From Agriotes lineatus (lineage: Eukaryota > Arthropoda > Insecta > Coleoptera > Elateridae), in the NCBI GenBank assembly GCA_940337035.1, contig CALNHX010002303.1, forward strand, positions 1 to 64,000: 64,000 bases of DNA, written 5' to 3'. The translations under genes were made by a program, and so were the position numbers. Every line of letters starts with the position of its first letter. Within the stretch, counting starts at the first letter, position 1. A model generated the notes under the pieces. It had not been told where the DNA came from. It made no database searches and saw only the letters and a list, made by a program, of their open reading frames with translations. Shown one piece after another: positions 11,680-23,537 of this stretch.

Positions 11680-14600
11680 GTTTAACTAATTAAATTAAAT
11701 AACTTCAAGTGTTTAATTATTGCCTTAACCGCAATATTAAAACTAAATCAATTAGTTAGGTATAGCTACACAAAGTTGTAGGGGAGGTACATTAATTTAA
11801 CTACTTAACTCAGCTAAATTTTGGCATTTACTACAATATTTAAACTAATATAGTTTGGAGACGAGTTATAGTAACTAACTTTTTATCAAATTATGTTAAT
11901 TTAAGAAGTTAATTGGTTAATGATGAATATAACAAGTAAACTTCAACCAATATTGCTACATTGAAACTGAATAGCATATTGGACGAGTTAAAATAACAAT
12001 TTTCTTAACGAGTTGCAGTAATTTATCAATTCAACTAAATGTTAACACATAAGTACATCAATAAAGGCTAATTTGAATATTGGACAGATTACAAAAATTA
12101 GTTATTTAACAAATACAATCAATTTAAAAGGTTTACTCGTTAATTTAATAGGTATATCAGCCAGGTCTAGGGGCATATTGCAATATTAAAACGAGTATAC
12201 CTTTTCTTTAACAAATTATATAAATTTAAGAGCTAATTATGACTAAAACAGCTAAAATTAGACCACTATTGCAATATTCAAAATCAATCGCTTATTGGGA
12301 GTGGGATAGTAACAATATCTTTAACGAGTTTCAGTACTTTAACGTGCTGTCTGATCAATAGAACTAAATATCAACCCATACAGCAATAACGACTAATCCA
12401 CTTATTGAATTGGTTATAAAAGCTACATTATTAACAAATAAAATTAATTTAATAAGTTAACTTGTTAACTTAATAACAATATTAAAATTAATACAGTTTT
12501 GGACGAGTCATAATTACTAACTTGTTATCAAGTTGCATTAATTTGAGGTGTTGATTCATTAATTATGATTATAACAGTTAAATTTGGACAAATATTACAA
12601 CAGTACACTGTTATTGAAGTATTTTAACGTGCTAACTGATCAATTCAGCTAAATATCAACCCACACAGCAATTAGGACTAATCCAATTATTATTGAACGG
12701 GTTAGAAGAGCTGGATTGTTTACGAAGAAAATTAATTTAACAGATTAACTCGTTAATTTACTAACAATGGCCCTTATTGCCATATTAAAGCTAATGCCGT
12801 TTTTAGACGAGTTATAACAACCCAACTTCTTGAGAAGCTATGTTAATTAGAGGTGTTGATTCGTTAATTATGATTACAACAGCTATATTTCAACAAATAT
12901 TAGGAATGAATCGGTTGTTGAGTGAGTTATAGTAACAATTTCTTTAATGAGTTGTATTTAACGTGTTGACTTATCAATTAAAGTAGTCAACCCATTCAGT
13001 AATAAAGTCTAATGCATTTACTGGATGGGTTAGAAAAGGTACATTGTTAAAAAATAAAATTAATTTAACAGGTTAACCCGTTAATTTAACAACAGGAGCA
13101 ACGCAGTTTCGATATTGCAACATTAAAATGAATGTAGTTCTTGGAAGAGTTATAACAATTAACTTGGTAACAAGTTACATTAACTTAAGGTATTGATTCG
13201 TTAATTAGGATTATAGTAGTTACATTTCGATCAATATTACAATAGTAAATCTGTTATTGCGGTAGTTTAACGTGCTGATTGATTAATTCAGCTAAATGTC
13301 AACCTATACAGCAATATCGACTAATCTACTTATTGGATGGGTTAGAAAAAGTAGATTGTTAACAAATAAAATTAGTTTAATAGGTTAACTCGTTAATTTA
13401 ATAAGAGGAGCGCCGAAGTGTCAATTCTTATTGCAATATTAAAGTTAATACAGTTTTTGGACAAGTTATAGAAACTAACTTGTCAACAAGTTACATTAAT
13501 TTGAGGTGTTTATTCATTAATTATTATGATTACAACAGTTAATTTCCTACCAACAGTGCAACAATAAATTGTTATTGCAGTAGTTTAACGTGCTATCTGA
13601 TCAATTCAGCAAAATGTCAACCTATACAGAATTACGACTAACCCAATGATTATTGAACTCGTTAATTTACTAACAATGGCAGGGAAATCCCGATTCGTAT
13701 TGCAACATTAAAACTAATACCGTTTTTGGACGAGCTATAACAACTCACTGTTTAACAAGTTACGTTAATTACGTTAATGTGAGGTGTTGATTCGGTAATG
13801 ATGATTACAACAGCTATATTTCGACCAATATTGCAATATTAAAAATGAATTGGTTGTTGAGTGATTTATAGTAACAATTTCTTTAAAGAGTTGTATTTTA
13901 ACGTGTTGACATATCAATTAAAGTAAATGTCAACTCATACAGCAATAGAGACTAATCCACTTACTGGATGGGTTAGAAAAGGTAGATTGTTAACAAATAA
14001 AATTAATGTAACAGTTTAACTGGTTAATTTAATAACAGGAGCAGCGAAGTGGCGATTCTTATTGCAATATAAAATTAATACAGTTTTTGGACGAGTTATA
14101 ACAATTAACTTGTCAACAATTTACATTAATTAGCGGAGTTGATTCATTAATCACGATTATAGTAGCTAAATTTCCACCAATATTGCAATACAAAATCTGT
14201 TATTGCAGTAGTTTAACGTTCTGATTGATTAATCCCCCCATTATTGCACGGGTTGGAAGAATTACATAGTTTGTTAACAAATAACACTAATTTACCTGGT
14301 TAACCCGTTAATTTATAACTGCCGCAGCGAAGTGTTTTAAATTATTATTATTATTATTAAAAGTTATAACAACTCTATAACAAGTTACGTTAATTTAAAG
14401 GGTTGCGTCGTTAATTATGATTGCAACAACCACCGTTTTGAACAACGTTGCAATATTAAAACGAAATAGATTATTGGGCAACTTATAATAACAATTTCTT
14501 TAACGAGTTGTGGCAATTTAACTTTAACTGAGCGATTAAAGCAGCTAAATTTCAACCCATAGTGCAATAAAGACACATCTAATTTATTAGAGCCCTAAGA

Positions 14601-14690
14601 ACTACAAATTTTTTTAACTTAACGAGTTAACTCGTTAACTGACTAACTCTAACAATGAGATCTGAACTTTTATTGAAATAAGTACTAATA
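11680..14690. repeat. Degenerate ~315-bp tandem array
   Basis: A second array unrelated to the first. Recognisable parts in order are GGTTAACTCGTTAATTTAA, 'ATTGCAATATTAAA', 'TTTTTGGACGAGTTATAACA', 'GTTACATTAATTTGAGG', 'TTAATTATGATTACAACAG', 'CAATATTGCAATA', 'AACAATTTCTTTAACGAGTT', 'TTTAACGTGCTGA', 'TCAACCCATACAGCAATA' and 'GGGTTAGAAAA'. The GTTAAC-containing block recurs near 12453, 12742, 13071, 13381, 14012, 14296 and 14625. Steps are therefore about 285-330 bp, with one double step. Two halves of the unit resemble each other ('ATTGCAATATTAAA' plus 'GAGTTATA' occurs twice), suggesting an older ~155-bp monomer. Confidence 0.85.
14619..14638. repeat. Perfect 20-bp palindrome at the array edge
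   Basis: The sequence TTAACGAGTTAACTCGTTAA is identical to its reverse complement. It arises from the GTTAACTCGTTAA segment of the ~315-bp unit and sits at the last recognisable monomer. It could be chance within a biased repeat, or a cruciform or protein-binding site. Confidence 0.9.
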
Positions 14691-16460
14691 ATTAAGTAAA
14701 ATTGAATACAATTTAAAATTGCAGCATGCTTTGCCCTTTTGAATGCGTTTAGAATAAGTTCTATGGTGGATTGTTTTTTAAAGTTTGCTTACATTTATGG
14801 GCCAGAGTATCCTAATTTGATTTTTTCATAAACAAATTACTACTTTAGTATTTTAGGAATGCCATTAACACACTCTACTAATCCTTCCCAGGTAATTATT
14901 TGAGCTTTAAAACTTGTTTCTAAGTATAAATTAAGTGATGGTGAACTAAATTTGTATTCGTCTTTTCATTTTTCATTTTTCTTTGTTTTTTTAATACGAC
15001 ATTTAATAGTAGTTTTTTCTTGCTTCAGGATGCAAACTTATTCCATAGTTTTGAACATTATTACATTTTACACACTGTTTCATGTAACAATCCGGAACTA
15101 ACGGTTACATTTCTAGCTCTAATTAGATAGAAATTTAAGATGATATTGCCAACTTTGTTTCTTTGCCTTTTAATAGAAATAGAACTAAAGCTATAAAGTT
15201 ATTTTGAAAACAAAACGATAAAATTAATAAATGGGAAGCAATCAAAAGACCCCCCCCCCCCATTGCTTATTAAAACCCGAATTTATAGAAATTATAGACT
15301 GCATTAGCAGATATGTAGAATAAGCTTTTTCAATTAGCAAAATTCAATCAGTTTTAGAAAAAATATATATTTCAGAAATTAATACAAAAAATAATTATTT
15401 AATTTCACTGTATTTTTAAATGAGCTGTTTGGCATGTGTCTCCGTTATGTTCAATTATATCTAGATAATTGTTGCAGTTTGAAACAATTAAATGATTTAA
15501 GATGTAATTTCCTTGCGTTCACATAAATGGTTCAATTGTAAAATCTAGTGATGGTCATAAGAATATCCCTTGTTTAATGCTTAATATTGCACAAATAGGA
15601 TGCTACTGTAATTTTGCTGCATCCAAGCTAGTTATGCCCAACATTGTTTACAATAGCTATTTTCAGGACTAATGCATTTTTTCATAGCCGCTGAAAGAAG
15701 CAACAAAACTTGCTAGATGCGCTAGAAAACCTGCACTTCCTTATTACCAGCAATCCTAATCGAAATGTTTAAATTACCATATAAACAAGTAATTAAAGGA
15801 AACGTTTTCTGCTGTTATTGAATAATTTCCATATTAATTTCATATTAATAGCTCTACGCACAAGAAAGCCGGAAAGTAGCGGTATGTGTTCAAAAGACGC
15901 TCGACCTGAAAGGCTGCCCAACAAAACCCGTCATGAGATGATGACAGTGAGAAGACCAGGCAAAAACTAATTGTTATTTTAAGGTCCAGCTTTGAGGACA
16001 CTTGCCTGAGTGCCTACTTATCTCTTTATCTGCTTATTTGTTACACCTATAGGTGTCTGTGCTTCGTGCAAACAAGCCGCGTTTCTTAGTGTTGTTTAGT
16101 GTAACGAATTAGAATGGTACCTAGTATAATGCTGAAACTGAACTTTTGCACTAGAAAATACTTTTCTCTTTTAAGTATAAAGAAAGCGGTTTGTTATTTT
16201 AACTAGAAGATGGCCCACAATCTGCGAAAATTCAAACAATATAGTTTTTACACTGACAACGACCATGTAAAAGCCTCTCCTCTAAGTATTGTATTGAAGG
16301 GTTTAGAAAGTTACTAGCAGATGCTCTCTATGAATGGCAATCCACCGGTGGCTTAAGACTAGTCTTCGTAAAGTGTGTTGGTTATCATACTAATACTAAA
16401 ACATATCGGAATTATCTTATAAATTGAATCTATAATGTGTAAGATATTCCACAGGGATCC
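14691..16460. other. Spacer, no gene recognised
   Basis: Unique-looking AT-rich sequence with a 12-base C run at 15250-15261. A slightly GC-richer patch (15850-16080) has no open frame with a known domain. Nothing else supportable was seen. Confidence 0.5.
15250..15261. repeat. C12 homopolymer
   Basis: Twelve consecutive C residues in AT-rich sequence. Such a tract is prone to length errors in both replication and assembly. Confidence 0.95.
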
Positions 16461-17099
16461 GAGATTGGGCCAATGATCAGCTCACAAAAATTTTATTACT
16501 ATAAATTTATGATGCTTATGCCGTTTTCCTGAAAATTCTGAAATCTATAGTTTATTTAGAATTAAGGCAGACAAAAATCTGCAGCCCAAGTTAGAAATAA
16601 CAGCTGTAACTAGATCACTAATATGACTTGGCAAAAATGTGCCCTCTTTATGAGTCTCATAATCAATGTGTCATGTATTTAATGTGAACATTTACTATTA
16701 AGCCCGTTAGGGCTAATTTTGTCACGTTTTTAGGGGAGAAATGTATTCTCAGATGAGAATAAGCAGAGTTCTTTGAGCTAGACATCGCACAATTTTATAG
16801 TTTTAAGGTTTGCAGAAATGGATGTTATATTTGATTATAGATAGGTAACCTCTATATTAAAGATTCGTACTTGTTATGATCTCAATTTTAATGAAATCAT
16901 ATTAGCAAACAACGTACTGTTACTATTTATATATAATTTGGGATGGAGGTTTTTCTATATCTTGAATCTAAATGAACTATAAACTCGTCTAAATTACCTG
17001 TGGCTTAAGACTGGAGTAATTTAAGGTAGTATTCAGTTTGAATAGTTTTCCATAGCTTTTCCAAAGATTTTAACCTTGCACTCATTTAAACATTTTCTA

Positions 17100-17305
17100 A
17101 TAAAGGTTGAAGCTCTGATGGGAATTAGACAGCTTTGAAAAAGATTGAGTGTAGAAATAACGATGTTGCTCCACGACGAGAGACTGGATTAATTTTCAGG
17201 ATTATGAATTTACTGATTTTGATGACGTTTTTCTGAAACACTGAAGTCTCAATTCATTTACAGATGGCACATTTTATGTAAGTTAAGTTGTGATAGAAAT
17301 AGAAG
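17100..17305 (+). repeat. Dispersed degenerate repeat, copy 1
   Basis: Contains 'AAGCTCTGATGGGAATTAGAC', then 'GAAAAAGATTGAGTGTAG', 'GATGTTGCTC', 'TGAATTTACTGAT', 'TTTTTCTGAAACACTGAA' and 'TTAAGTTGTGATAGAAAT'. The same string of blocks recurs at 19235-19425 and, interrupted by the Jockey insertion, from 23738. A weaker relative appears at about 16465-16620 ('TGCCGTTTTCCTGAAAATTCTGAA'). No coding capacity is visible. Confidence 0.6.
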
Positions 17306-17339
17306 TTACGCAGGGCAAAAAACCTAGAGAGTAGGCAGT

Positions 17340-19230
17340 GGCGTACTTATAGGTGGCACGGTGGGTGTTGGATCATCCTCCACAGACTTTATTAATAACT
17401 AAATAAAATTCTTCTTAACAAAATCTCAAATTACATTTTCATTGTTTTCAATAGGCAAAGTCATCCACTTTTGTAAACAGGGCGGGGAAACCATTTACAT
17501 CCTAGAACCTCATAGTAATTGGTATAATACCTAGGCTGCGAAATGACTGTTTGGCGTACCGAGGAATGTTTGGTTGGAGAGACGAAGTCGAGTCCGTCAT
17601 ATACAACATTTTTCACAATGCATATTATGATCAAAAACACATTATCAATTTTTTGTGGAAATATGCCGATAAGTCTGCATCAGCGAAATTCGTTTGAGCG
17701 GCCGTTACTAATAACAACGGCCACGAAATAGTAACTGCCGTGAAAACGAATTTTGCAAACGTAATTACCTACCTCAGCAAAAAAAAACTTTTCAGCACGG
17801 TTGCATAAAACATACCTCGCGTCCAGGGACGTTTGAATTAATTTATTGAATCAAATGGACCAATATTATTTACCAATTTTTTAGTTTAACTTAGTCTTAA
17901 CTATATTATTACACTGCAGTTAATTAATTAATTAGTTTCTTACAATATGTAAATTAAGAGTTCCAATGTTACAAAGTCATAAATTTTATAATTACTTATT
18001 CATAAATTGTCCAATAAATTCATGCTGACAGTTCTACAATTTTTATTTGAATTTTATTTAATATTAATGCAGTTTTTGAAAAAGAATGCTTTTGCGTTCT
18101 CAAACGAATCTTAGGTAGGTACTGTCGATCAATAATAAGCGTTTTAAGACCTCATTTTTAGGTGTAAAGCAGGTCTTTTTCGCCCTTGGGCGATACGATT
18201 CTTTTTTGCTTGCTAAAATGATGTAATAGACACCGAAGCGTATCCGCGGGCTCTAACATGACAAGGGCCATAAAGGCTAGTTACGTATGAAATGCATACC
18301 GTGTTTTATGAACAAATCGGAATATTCACAATTAAAACAAGATTTATAATTTTTATCAATTTTGGCAACCTACGATGTCATTGCTTGTCAAGCTGACAAA
18401 CAACACTCCGAACGGACCGTAGAGTAATTTACGGCCTGCTTAGTGTCATTTAGCAGACCGTAAGGTACTTTATAGGATTTGGGTTGTAAAGTGACACTTT
18501 ACGCCCTTAAAGATAGTGTATGAAGTGGAAAATTCGCTCGGGTCGTACATAAAAGTATTTTATCACCTGCTGACATCGTTCTAGTTATTGTTCATAAACA
18601 TGTTTTTCTAAAAACTATAATTACAAAGGTACTATTCAGCTAACTATTCAGCTAAAAAACTGTAAAAATTGCCCTGCTTTTATTGACAATGATTTTAAGT
18701 AATCTGATGTTTTATAATTAAATTTTGAGGGAACATAAAGTTTTGTATGCACCTCAGGCGTAACCAGCTTTTTAGGTCGTTGTCGTGTTATAGCCATCGG
18801 TGCTCCGCGCCTCGCACCTTAGTTTCCACGATGCGGACCAATAACGCCTGTTTTACGTCCTTGATACATAAATAACGATTTTGGCTCGTTGAGGTTTGCC
18901 AAAAAAATCTCTCATTTTCTTATAGAAAAGTAGGATCTTCTCTTCTAGATACAAAAATAACTATTGATTAATAAATGATTTAATGTCAATTGTTTCATTT
19001 CTTATTATAATGGGTACAGTTTCAATAAAATTACTTAACAAATCGCTATAGCCTGTGAATGAAAGTGCGGGAAGAAAAAGGTGCGCAGTGACGCCGCTCG
19101 ACTGTCTGTCCACGATCGAGCTGCACGGACTATGCATGCTACATTGCTAAAATAGGGCAATGGCGACGTGCAGTAATTTTTTTTCCTAGATCCTAGATCC
19201 TAGACTTTGACCCGGAGATCATTGAAAAGC
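17340..19230. other. Spacer with small inverted repeats
   Basis: No gene recognised. At 17686-17753 two inverted repeats are nested: AAATTCGTTT (17686-17695) with AAACGAATTT (17744-17753), and inside it GGCCGTT (17700-17706) with AACGGCC (17716-17722). At 18429-18463 TTACGGCCTGCT is followed by AGCAGACCGTAA, an 11-of-12 bp stem. These are probably eroded transposon ends. CCTAGAT-type short repeats occur near 19185-19205. Confidence 0.5.
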
Positions 19231-19234
19231 TCTT

Positions 19235-19425
19235 TAATAGATGTTAAAGCTCTGATGGAAATTAAACAGCTTTAAAAAAGTCATTGAGTGTAGGAATCAT
19301 GATGTTGCTCATATGTATTGCTGATATGAATTTACTGATGTCGTTTTCCCGAAACACTGAAACTCAACTCATCTAAAAACCTCCATTTTTATGTACGTTA
19401 ACCTGTGATAGAAATTACTCATCTT
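19235..19425 (+). repeat. Dispersed degenerate repeat, copy 2
   Basis: Second copy of the repeat seen at 17100, with 'AAGCTCTGATGGAAATTAAAC', 'GAGTGTAGGAATCATGATG', 'GAATTTACTGATGTCG', 'CCCGAAACACTGAAACTC' and 'GTTAACCTGTGATAGAAAT' in the same order. The Jockey element inserted about 65 bp beyond its right end. Confidence 0.6.
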
Positions 19426-19489
19426 AAAAAATGTAAAAGGCATGTATTTCAATTGTGACGTTCTATAAGGGTCAGAGGATTTTAACGTT

Positions 19490-19501
19490 GAATTTATTTT
19501 T
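19490..19501. repeat. Target-site duplication, 3' side of the Jockey element
   Basis: GAATTTATTTTT here is repeated exactly at 23726-23737 on the other side of the element. On this side it runs into the poly(T) tract (19497-19517), so the inner edge is ambiguous by a few bases. Confidence 0.85.
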
Positions 19502-19675
19502 TTTTTTTTTTTTTTTTAATAGAGGTTTAATCAGATCAGCATAATTTGCTATACATGATATTGTTATTTAATTATGTGTAGCCTTAATGTCTTTATTGAG
19601 GTCGATGTTTTGGCTCCTCAGCAGTCTTTGGGTCGGATGGCGTTACAACTTAATTTGAGTTTGTTCGCGGATTAT

Positions 19676-22414
19676 TCACTCACTTTCACTGTTGCTATTG
19701 TCTGATGTTATCACTAGATCTTGCGTTAGTTTTCTTTTTAGTCTTTTGTGTAAAGATTTTGTACCTATGTTATGATAAGTAACACTGTTGCACTTGTGAA
19801 TGTTCTCGAAAAATCGTTTATTTGTTGCTTGGATGTACTGCTGTATGGTGGGAATTCCTAGTTCTTCGTGGATTTGTTTGTTTCTTATAAACCATGGTGC
19901 TTTTGTTGCGATTCTCAGTACTTTATTTTGTTGTACTTGTAATTTGTTAATATTCGTCTTTGATGTATTGCCCCAAATTTGGCAGCCATACATTAGTATT
20001 GGTCTAAGTATACTTAAGTATATAAGTTTTGCACATTCAATCTGCAGTGCGGACCTTTTATTTATTATAGGATAAAGTAGTGCTAACCTGGTATGAAACT
20101 GATTTAACTTTTTATTAGTGTGATACCCCCAAGATAGTTTAGTATCCAAGTAGACCCCTAGATATTTGACAGCCGAGTCTTTTTCGTTCCAGTTTATTGG
20201 TGAGTGATTAATAATTAAGTTGGGAGGATTAATGATGCGCTTCAGTGAAAATATTTTGGCCTCGCACTTTAACGGGTTGATATTTATCCTCCATTTGTGG
20301 AACCATTTGCTCACTATGTCTACAGATTGTTGTAGTCGCGCAGTTGCAGTTGGTAGGTCATTATGTTGGGTAATAATAGCTGTGTCGTCTGCAAACATAG
20401 CAATCATTGCTTGAGGACAAGTGGGAACATCGTGGACATAGATGTTGAATAGTAATGGTCCTAGGATGCTTCCTTGAGGAACTCCAGCCTGGATATCTTT
20501 TGTTGGCGACAATGTAGAGTTAACCTTGACTGAAAAGGTTCTGTTATGTAGATAAGACTGAAGTATTCTGATTAAGTAGCTGGGTGTTTCAATCTGTATT
20601 AATTTATATAGTAAACCTGCAATCCATACTCCATCAAAAGCTCGAGTCAGGTCTAAGAAAGCTATTGTTGTATATATTTTTTCTTCGAATCCTTTCTCTA
20701 TCGCTTCTGTGATTCTCAATAGTTGATGGCTGGTACTATGGTTTTTTCTAAAACCGAATTGTATATTTGCAATAATATTATGGCTGCTTACGAAGTCATT
20801 TAGTCTTTTAAATATGATTTTTTCTAATAGTTTCGCCAAAGTGGATAGGAGACTTATAGGCCTGTAGTTTTCAGGTTTTCTTTTGTCTTTTCCAGGTTTA
20901 TTGAAGGGTAATATATGTGACATTTTCCAGTCTTTGGGGAAGTATCCAAGTCTAAGACAATTATTAAATATGGTTGCCAGGTATGCCAGTGCTTTCTTTG
21001 TTAGGCTTTTCAGAGCTATGTTTGGTATACCATCAGGTCCAGGCGATTTTCTTGTCGGTAGTTTTTCTATTACGGTTTTAATTTCCAAGGGGGAGGTGTG
21101 CTGCAAGCGGCCAGGGTAGTTAGGTAGATGATTTGCAACGTAAGTGTTTACTTCGTCGATGAATTCTTCGTTGACGTTCTCTAATGATGGAATGAAGGTC
21201 TTTTCCAATGTGTTAGCGAGTAAATTACACTTTTTTTGGTCTGTTTCATGAACCGTGTTGTTGCTTTCTAGTGGTGGTATTACGGTTTTATGTTTTAATA
21301 TCCTGTTGGTTGCTTGCCACATTGAATGGTCTCTTGGTTGTAATTCTTTAATGTATTGTTGGTACGCTTCAACTCTTATGATGTCTAGTTCCGTCTTAAT
21401 TCGGTGTGTTAGTTTGTTAAGTTGAGTTCGCAGGAGTGGTGATCTCGTTCTTTGCCACGTGCGTCTAGTTTTATTTTTGTGTCTTATTAGATTCATTATT
21501 TCTACAGGCAAGGGGGTGAAGTATGTCGGTTTCCTAGTTGGTCGAGTTACTGTTGCTTGATAGACACTGTCTTGTATAGCTTTGGTATAGTGAAGTATCA
21601 CTGAATCTAGTTCTTCTGTTGTTTGTATATTACCAGGGTTTTTAATGTTATCATCTAGTTTTGAACTGAATAAGTCCCATTCAATAACGCCATTGATTAG
21701 TTTTGGCGTGGGTTTGGTAATCTGTGGTCTGCCTATTAGATTAATTACAACGGGTATATGATCCGAATCTAAATCAGTGATCACATTTTGATGTATTGGT
21801 AATTGTAGGTTCTTTATCAATATTATATCGAGTATGTCTGGTTGGTGATCTATCCGATAAGGGTAATATGTAAATTCATTAGGTGCAGAAATTTGAAATG
21901 CATGTGTTGCCGATAAGTTGTGTAGCTTGATTCCATCTGGGTTGTTGGCCCGACATCCCCAAATTGTATTTTTGCAATTAAAGTCTCCTAATACTAGAGT
22001 GGGTTGATTGTCGTTAAATATGTGTATTAAATCTTGTTCATTTAGTCTATTGTTTGGTTGTTTATATGCTGCTATTATTTTTAATCGGCCTATTTCTTTT
22101 AGAGTGATGTCTATTGCAACCGTTTCTAAACTTCTTAGTTCAATTTTTGATTTTTCGTGATAGGTAAGGTGTTTTTTGATGATGATAGCAACTCCACCTG
22201 AGGCAATTAATCCTTCTCTATCTTTTCGATGGGTAGTATATCCAGGAATTCTAAATGTTTCATTGGGAATGAGGTGGGTTTCCGTTATACATGCTATATC
22301 AACGTGATGTCTGGCTAGGAAATCTATAAATGCTGATCGTTTAGCTTTAATGCCATTGGCATTCCAATTGACAACTGTTAAATTATTAATGGTACAAACT
22401 TTGTTATACGCCAT
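19676..22414 (-). CDS. Jockey ORF2: endonuclease-reverse transcriptase, 912 aa
   Basis: This protein nicks target DNA and copies the element RNA onto the nick by target-primed reverse transcription. Residues about 10-230 are an exonuclease-endonuclease-phosphatase type nuclease, with NWNANG, ITETH, GDFN (143-146) and SDH (217-219). The reverse transcriptase covers about 440-750: SPGPDGIP (around 457-464), WKMSHILPFNKPGKD, ENYRPISLLST, GFRKNHST, motif A FLDLTRAFD (586-594), motif B GVPQGSILGPLLFN and motif C FADD (674-677). A YLGVYLD block follows the core. The C-terminal ~160 residues are the usual Jockey tail, with no RNase H motif seen. The start ATG lies just upstream of the ORF1 stop (11-bp overlap), which fits termination-reinitiation. 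No stops or frameshifts interrupt it. The length matches complete Jockey-type ORF2 proteins. Confidence 0.95.
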   Translation of the reverse strand: MAYNKVCTINNLTVVNWNANGIKAKRSAFIDFLARHHVDIACITETHLIPNETFRIPGYTTHRKDREGLIASGGVAIIIKKHLTYHEKSKIELRSLETVAIDITLKEIGRLKIIAAYKQPNNRLNEQDLIHIFNDNQPTLVLGDFNCKNTIWGCRANNPDGIKLHNLSATHAFQISAPNEFTYYPYRIDHQPDILDIILIKNLQLPIHQNVITDLDSDHIPVVINLIGRPQITKPTPKLINGVIEWDLFSSKLDDNIKNPGNIQTTEELDSVILHYTKAIQDSVYQATVTRPTRKPTYFTPLPVEIMNLIRHKNKTRRTWQRTRSPLLRTQLNKLTHRIKTELDIIRVEAYQQYIKELQPRDHSMWQATNRILKHKTVIPPLESNNTVHETDQKKCNLLANTLEKTFIPSLENVNEEFIDEVNTYVANHLPNYPGRLQHTSPLEIKTVIEKLPTRKSPGPDGIPNIALKSLTKKALAYLATIFNNCLRLGYFPKDWKMSHILPFNKPGKDKRKPENYRPISLLSTLAKLLEKIIFKRLNDFVSSHNIIANIQFGFRKNHSTSHQLLRITEAIEKGFEEKIYTTIAFLDLTRAFDGVWIAGLLYKLIQIETPSYLIRILQSYLHNRTFSVKVNSTLSPTKDIQAGVPQGSILGPLLFNIYVHDVPTCPQAMIAMFADDTAIITQHNDLPTATARLQQSVDIVSKWFHKWRININPLKCEAKIFSLKRIINPPNLIINHSPINWNEKDSAVKYLGVYLDTKLSWGYHTNKKLNQFHTRLALLYPIINKRSALQIECAKLIYLSILRPILMYGCQIWGNTSKTNINKLQVQQNKVLRIATKAPWFIRNKQIHEELGIPTIQQYIQATNKRFFENIHKCNSVTYHNIGTKSLHKRLKRKLTQDLVITSDNSNSESE

Positions 22415-23537
22415 TTTGGAGTAACGATGGCAATAAGTTTAATAGCAATGGTTTTATATGTGGAATAAGCAAGTTAATTATTTGTTTTAAGATTGTTTCT
22501 AAGATGGGTGTGGTTGTTGTTTCTTGGTTCGAGTTTTCTTGTACTTCTTTCTGATTCATTTTTATTATTTGGGCGTATGTTTTAGTGGCTGTAATAGGTT
22601 GGGTTGATGTTTTATTGCTTGACGTTGCTTTTGTAGTTGTTTTAGCTTGGTTAGGTTTGCTTAGTTTACTGTATAAGCTGCAACCTCTGTAGTTTGCGGG
22701 ATGATTTTCTCCACAATTTACGCACTGAGGTAGTTGATCTGGTTTTTTGGGACAATCCGTATATAGGTGGGCACCAGTACATTTCACGCATCTCGGTTCG
22801 AGGTGGCAGTAATTCTTAGTATGCCCAAAACGCTGACAGCGTTTACATTGGGCGATATCTTTACTCGTCCTTCGTGGTTCGACGTTAACGATACAGTAAT
22901 TTAGCTTTTGAAGGTTAAATATACCATTTGCAGCAGGAGTTTTCTTTAATTCTACGGCGCAGATAGGAATAGGCATTCTTTGCTTATTATATAATCGCGC
23001 GACCTTTAGTATTGGGTATTTTAGTTGAATCAATTCCTCCTTTATTTCATTTTCTGATAATGAAATTGGAATATTTCTTATCATAACTGATAAGTTATTT
23101 TCTTCGGGGTTTTTGAAGGTATGGAATTTTACGCAGTTTTCGTTGTAATATTTAGTTAGTTTGCGGTAATCGTCTATCGTAGTTGTATTTATTCGCAGGA
23201 ATTTGCCTTTAGTTATAGTGGTAAATTCGTTTCCTGTCATCGCTTTTATGTCAGCTAAAACTTCTTTGTAATTCCCTGCTTCATGTAGGTATATGGGAGG
23301 TATTTTAATTTTTGGTGTGTTGGATTCATCAGCTTGATCGATGTTCATTGGACTTGATGGTTGTTGTTTTGGTGTGTCATTATTACTAATTATTTCAACT
23401 TGGGTTTCCTTGTTGATACCGTTATCGGGAATGTAGAACCTATTTGTGGTAATTAGTGTTGCAGGATTGAATAAATACCTTTTAGCTGTTTCTGAGATTG
23501 GTGGTGAAAGATCACTGCTGTCGCGTTTTTTACTCAT
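22404..23537 (-). CDS. Jockey ORF1: Gag-like RNA-binding protein, 377 aa
   Basis: This nucleocapsid-like protein packages the element RNA. The N-terminal third is polar and probably disordered. The middle (about 145-230) carries the PRE_C2HC-like region typical of Jockey ORF1 proteins, with MIRNIPISLSENEIKEEL and VEPRRTSKDIAQC. Residues 231-286 hold three zinc knuckles: C-x2-C-x4-H-x4-C (CQRCQRFGHTKNYC), C-x2-C-x3-H-x4-C (CVKCTGAHLYTDC) and C-x2-C-x3-H-x6-C (CVNCGENHPANYRGC). A Thr/Gln/Lys-rich stretch follows, ending in a hydrophobic leucine-rich tail. The start is the first ATG after the 5' region. The stop codon overlaps the start of ORF2, so the two are read in different frames from one transcript. 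The frame is uninterrupted. Confidence 0.93.
   Translation of the reverse strand: MSKKRDSSDLSPPISETAKRYLFNPATLITTNRFYIPDNGINKETQVEIISNNDTPKQQPSSPMNIDQADESNTPKIKIPPIYLHEAGNYKEVLADIKAMTGNEFTTITKGKFLRINTTTIDDYRKLTKYYNENCVKFHTFKNPEENNLSVMIRNIPISLSENEIKEELIQLKYPILKVARLYNKQRMPIPICAVELKKTPAANGIFNLQKLNYCIVNVEPRRTSKDIAQCKRCQRFGHTKNYCHLEPRCVKCTGAHLYTDCPKKPDQLPQCVNCGENHPANYRGCSLYSKLSKPNQAKTTTKATSSNKTSTQPITATKTYAQIIKMNQKEVQENSNQETTTTPILETILKQIINLLIPHIKPLLLNLLPSLLQNGV

Noticed and set aside
17340..17400. CAGTGGCGTAC word as a hAT-type terminal repeat
   Set aside because: No matching inverted partner or 8-bp duplication was found nearby.
19800..21119. Plus-strand frames within the Jockey element
   Set aside because: They are antisense shadows of ORF2, which has complete catalytic motifs on the minus strand.
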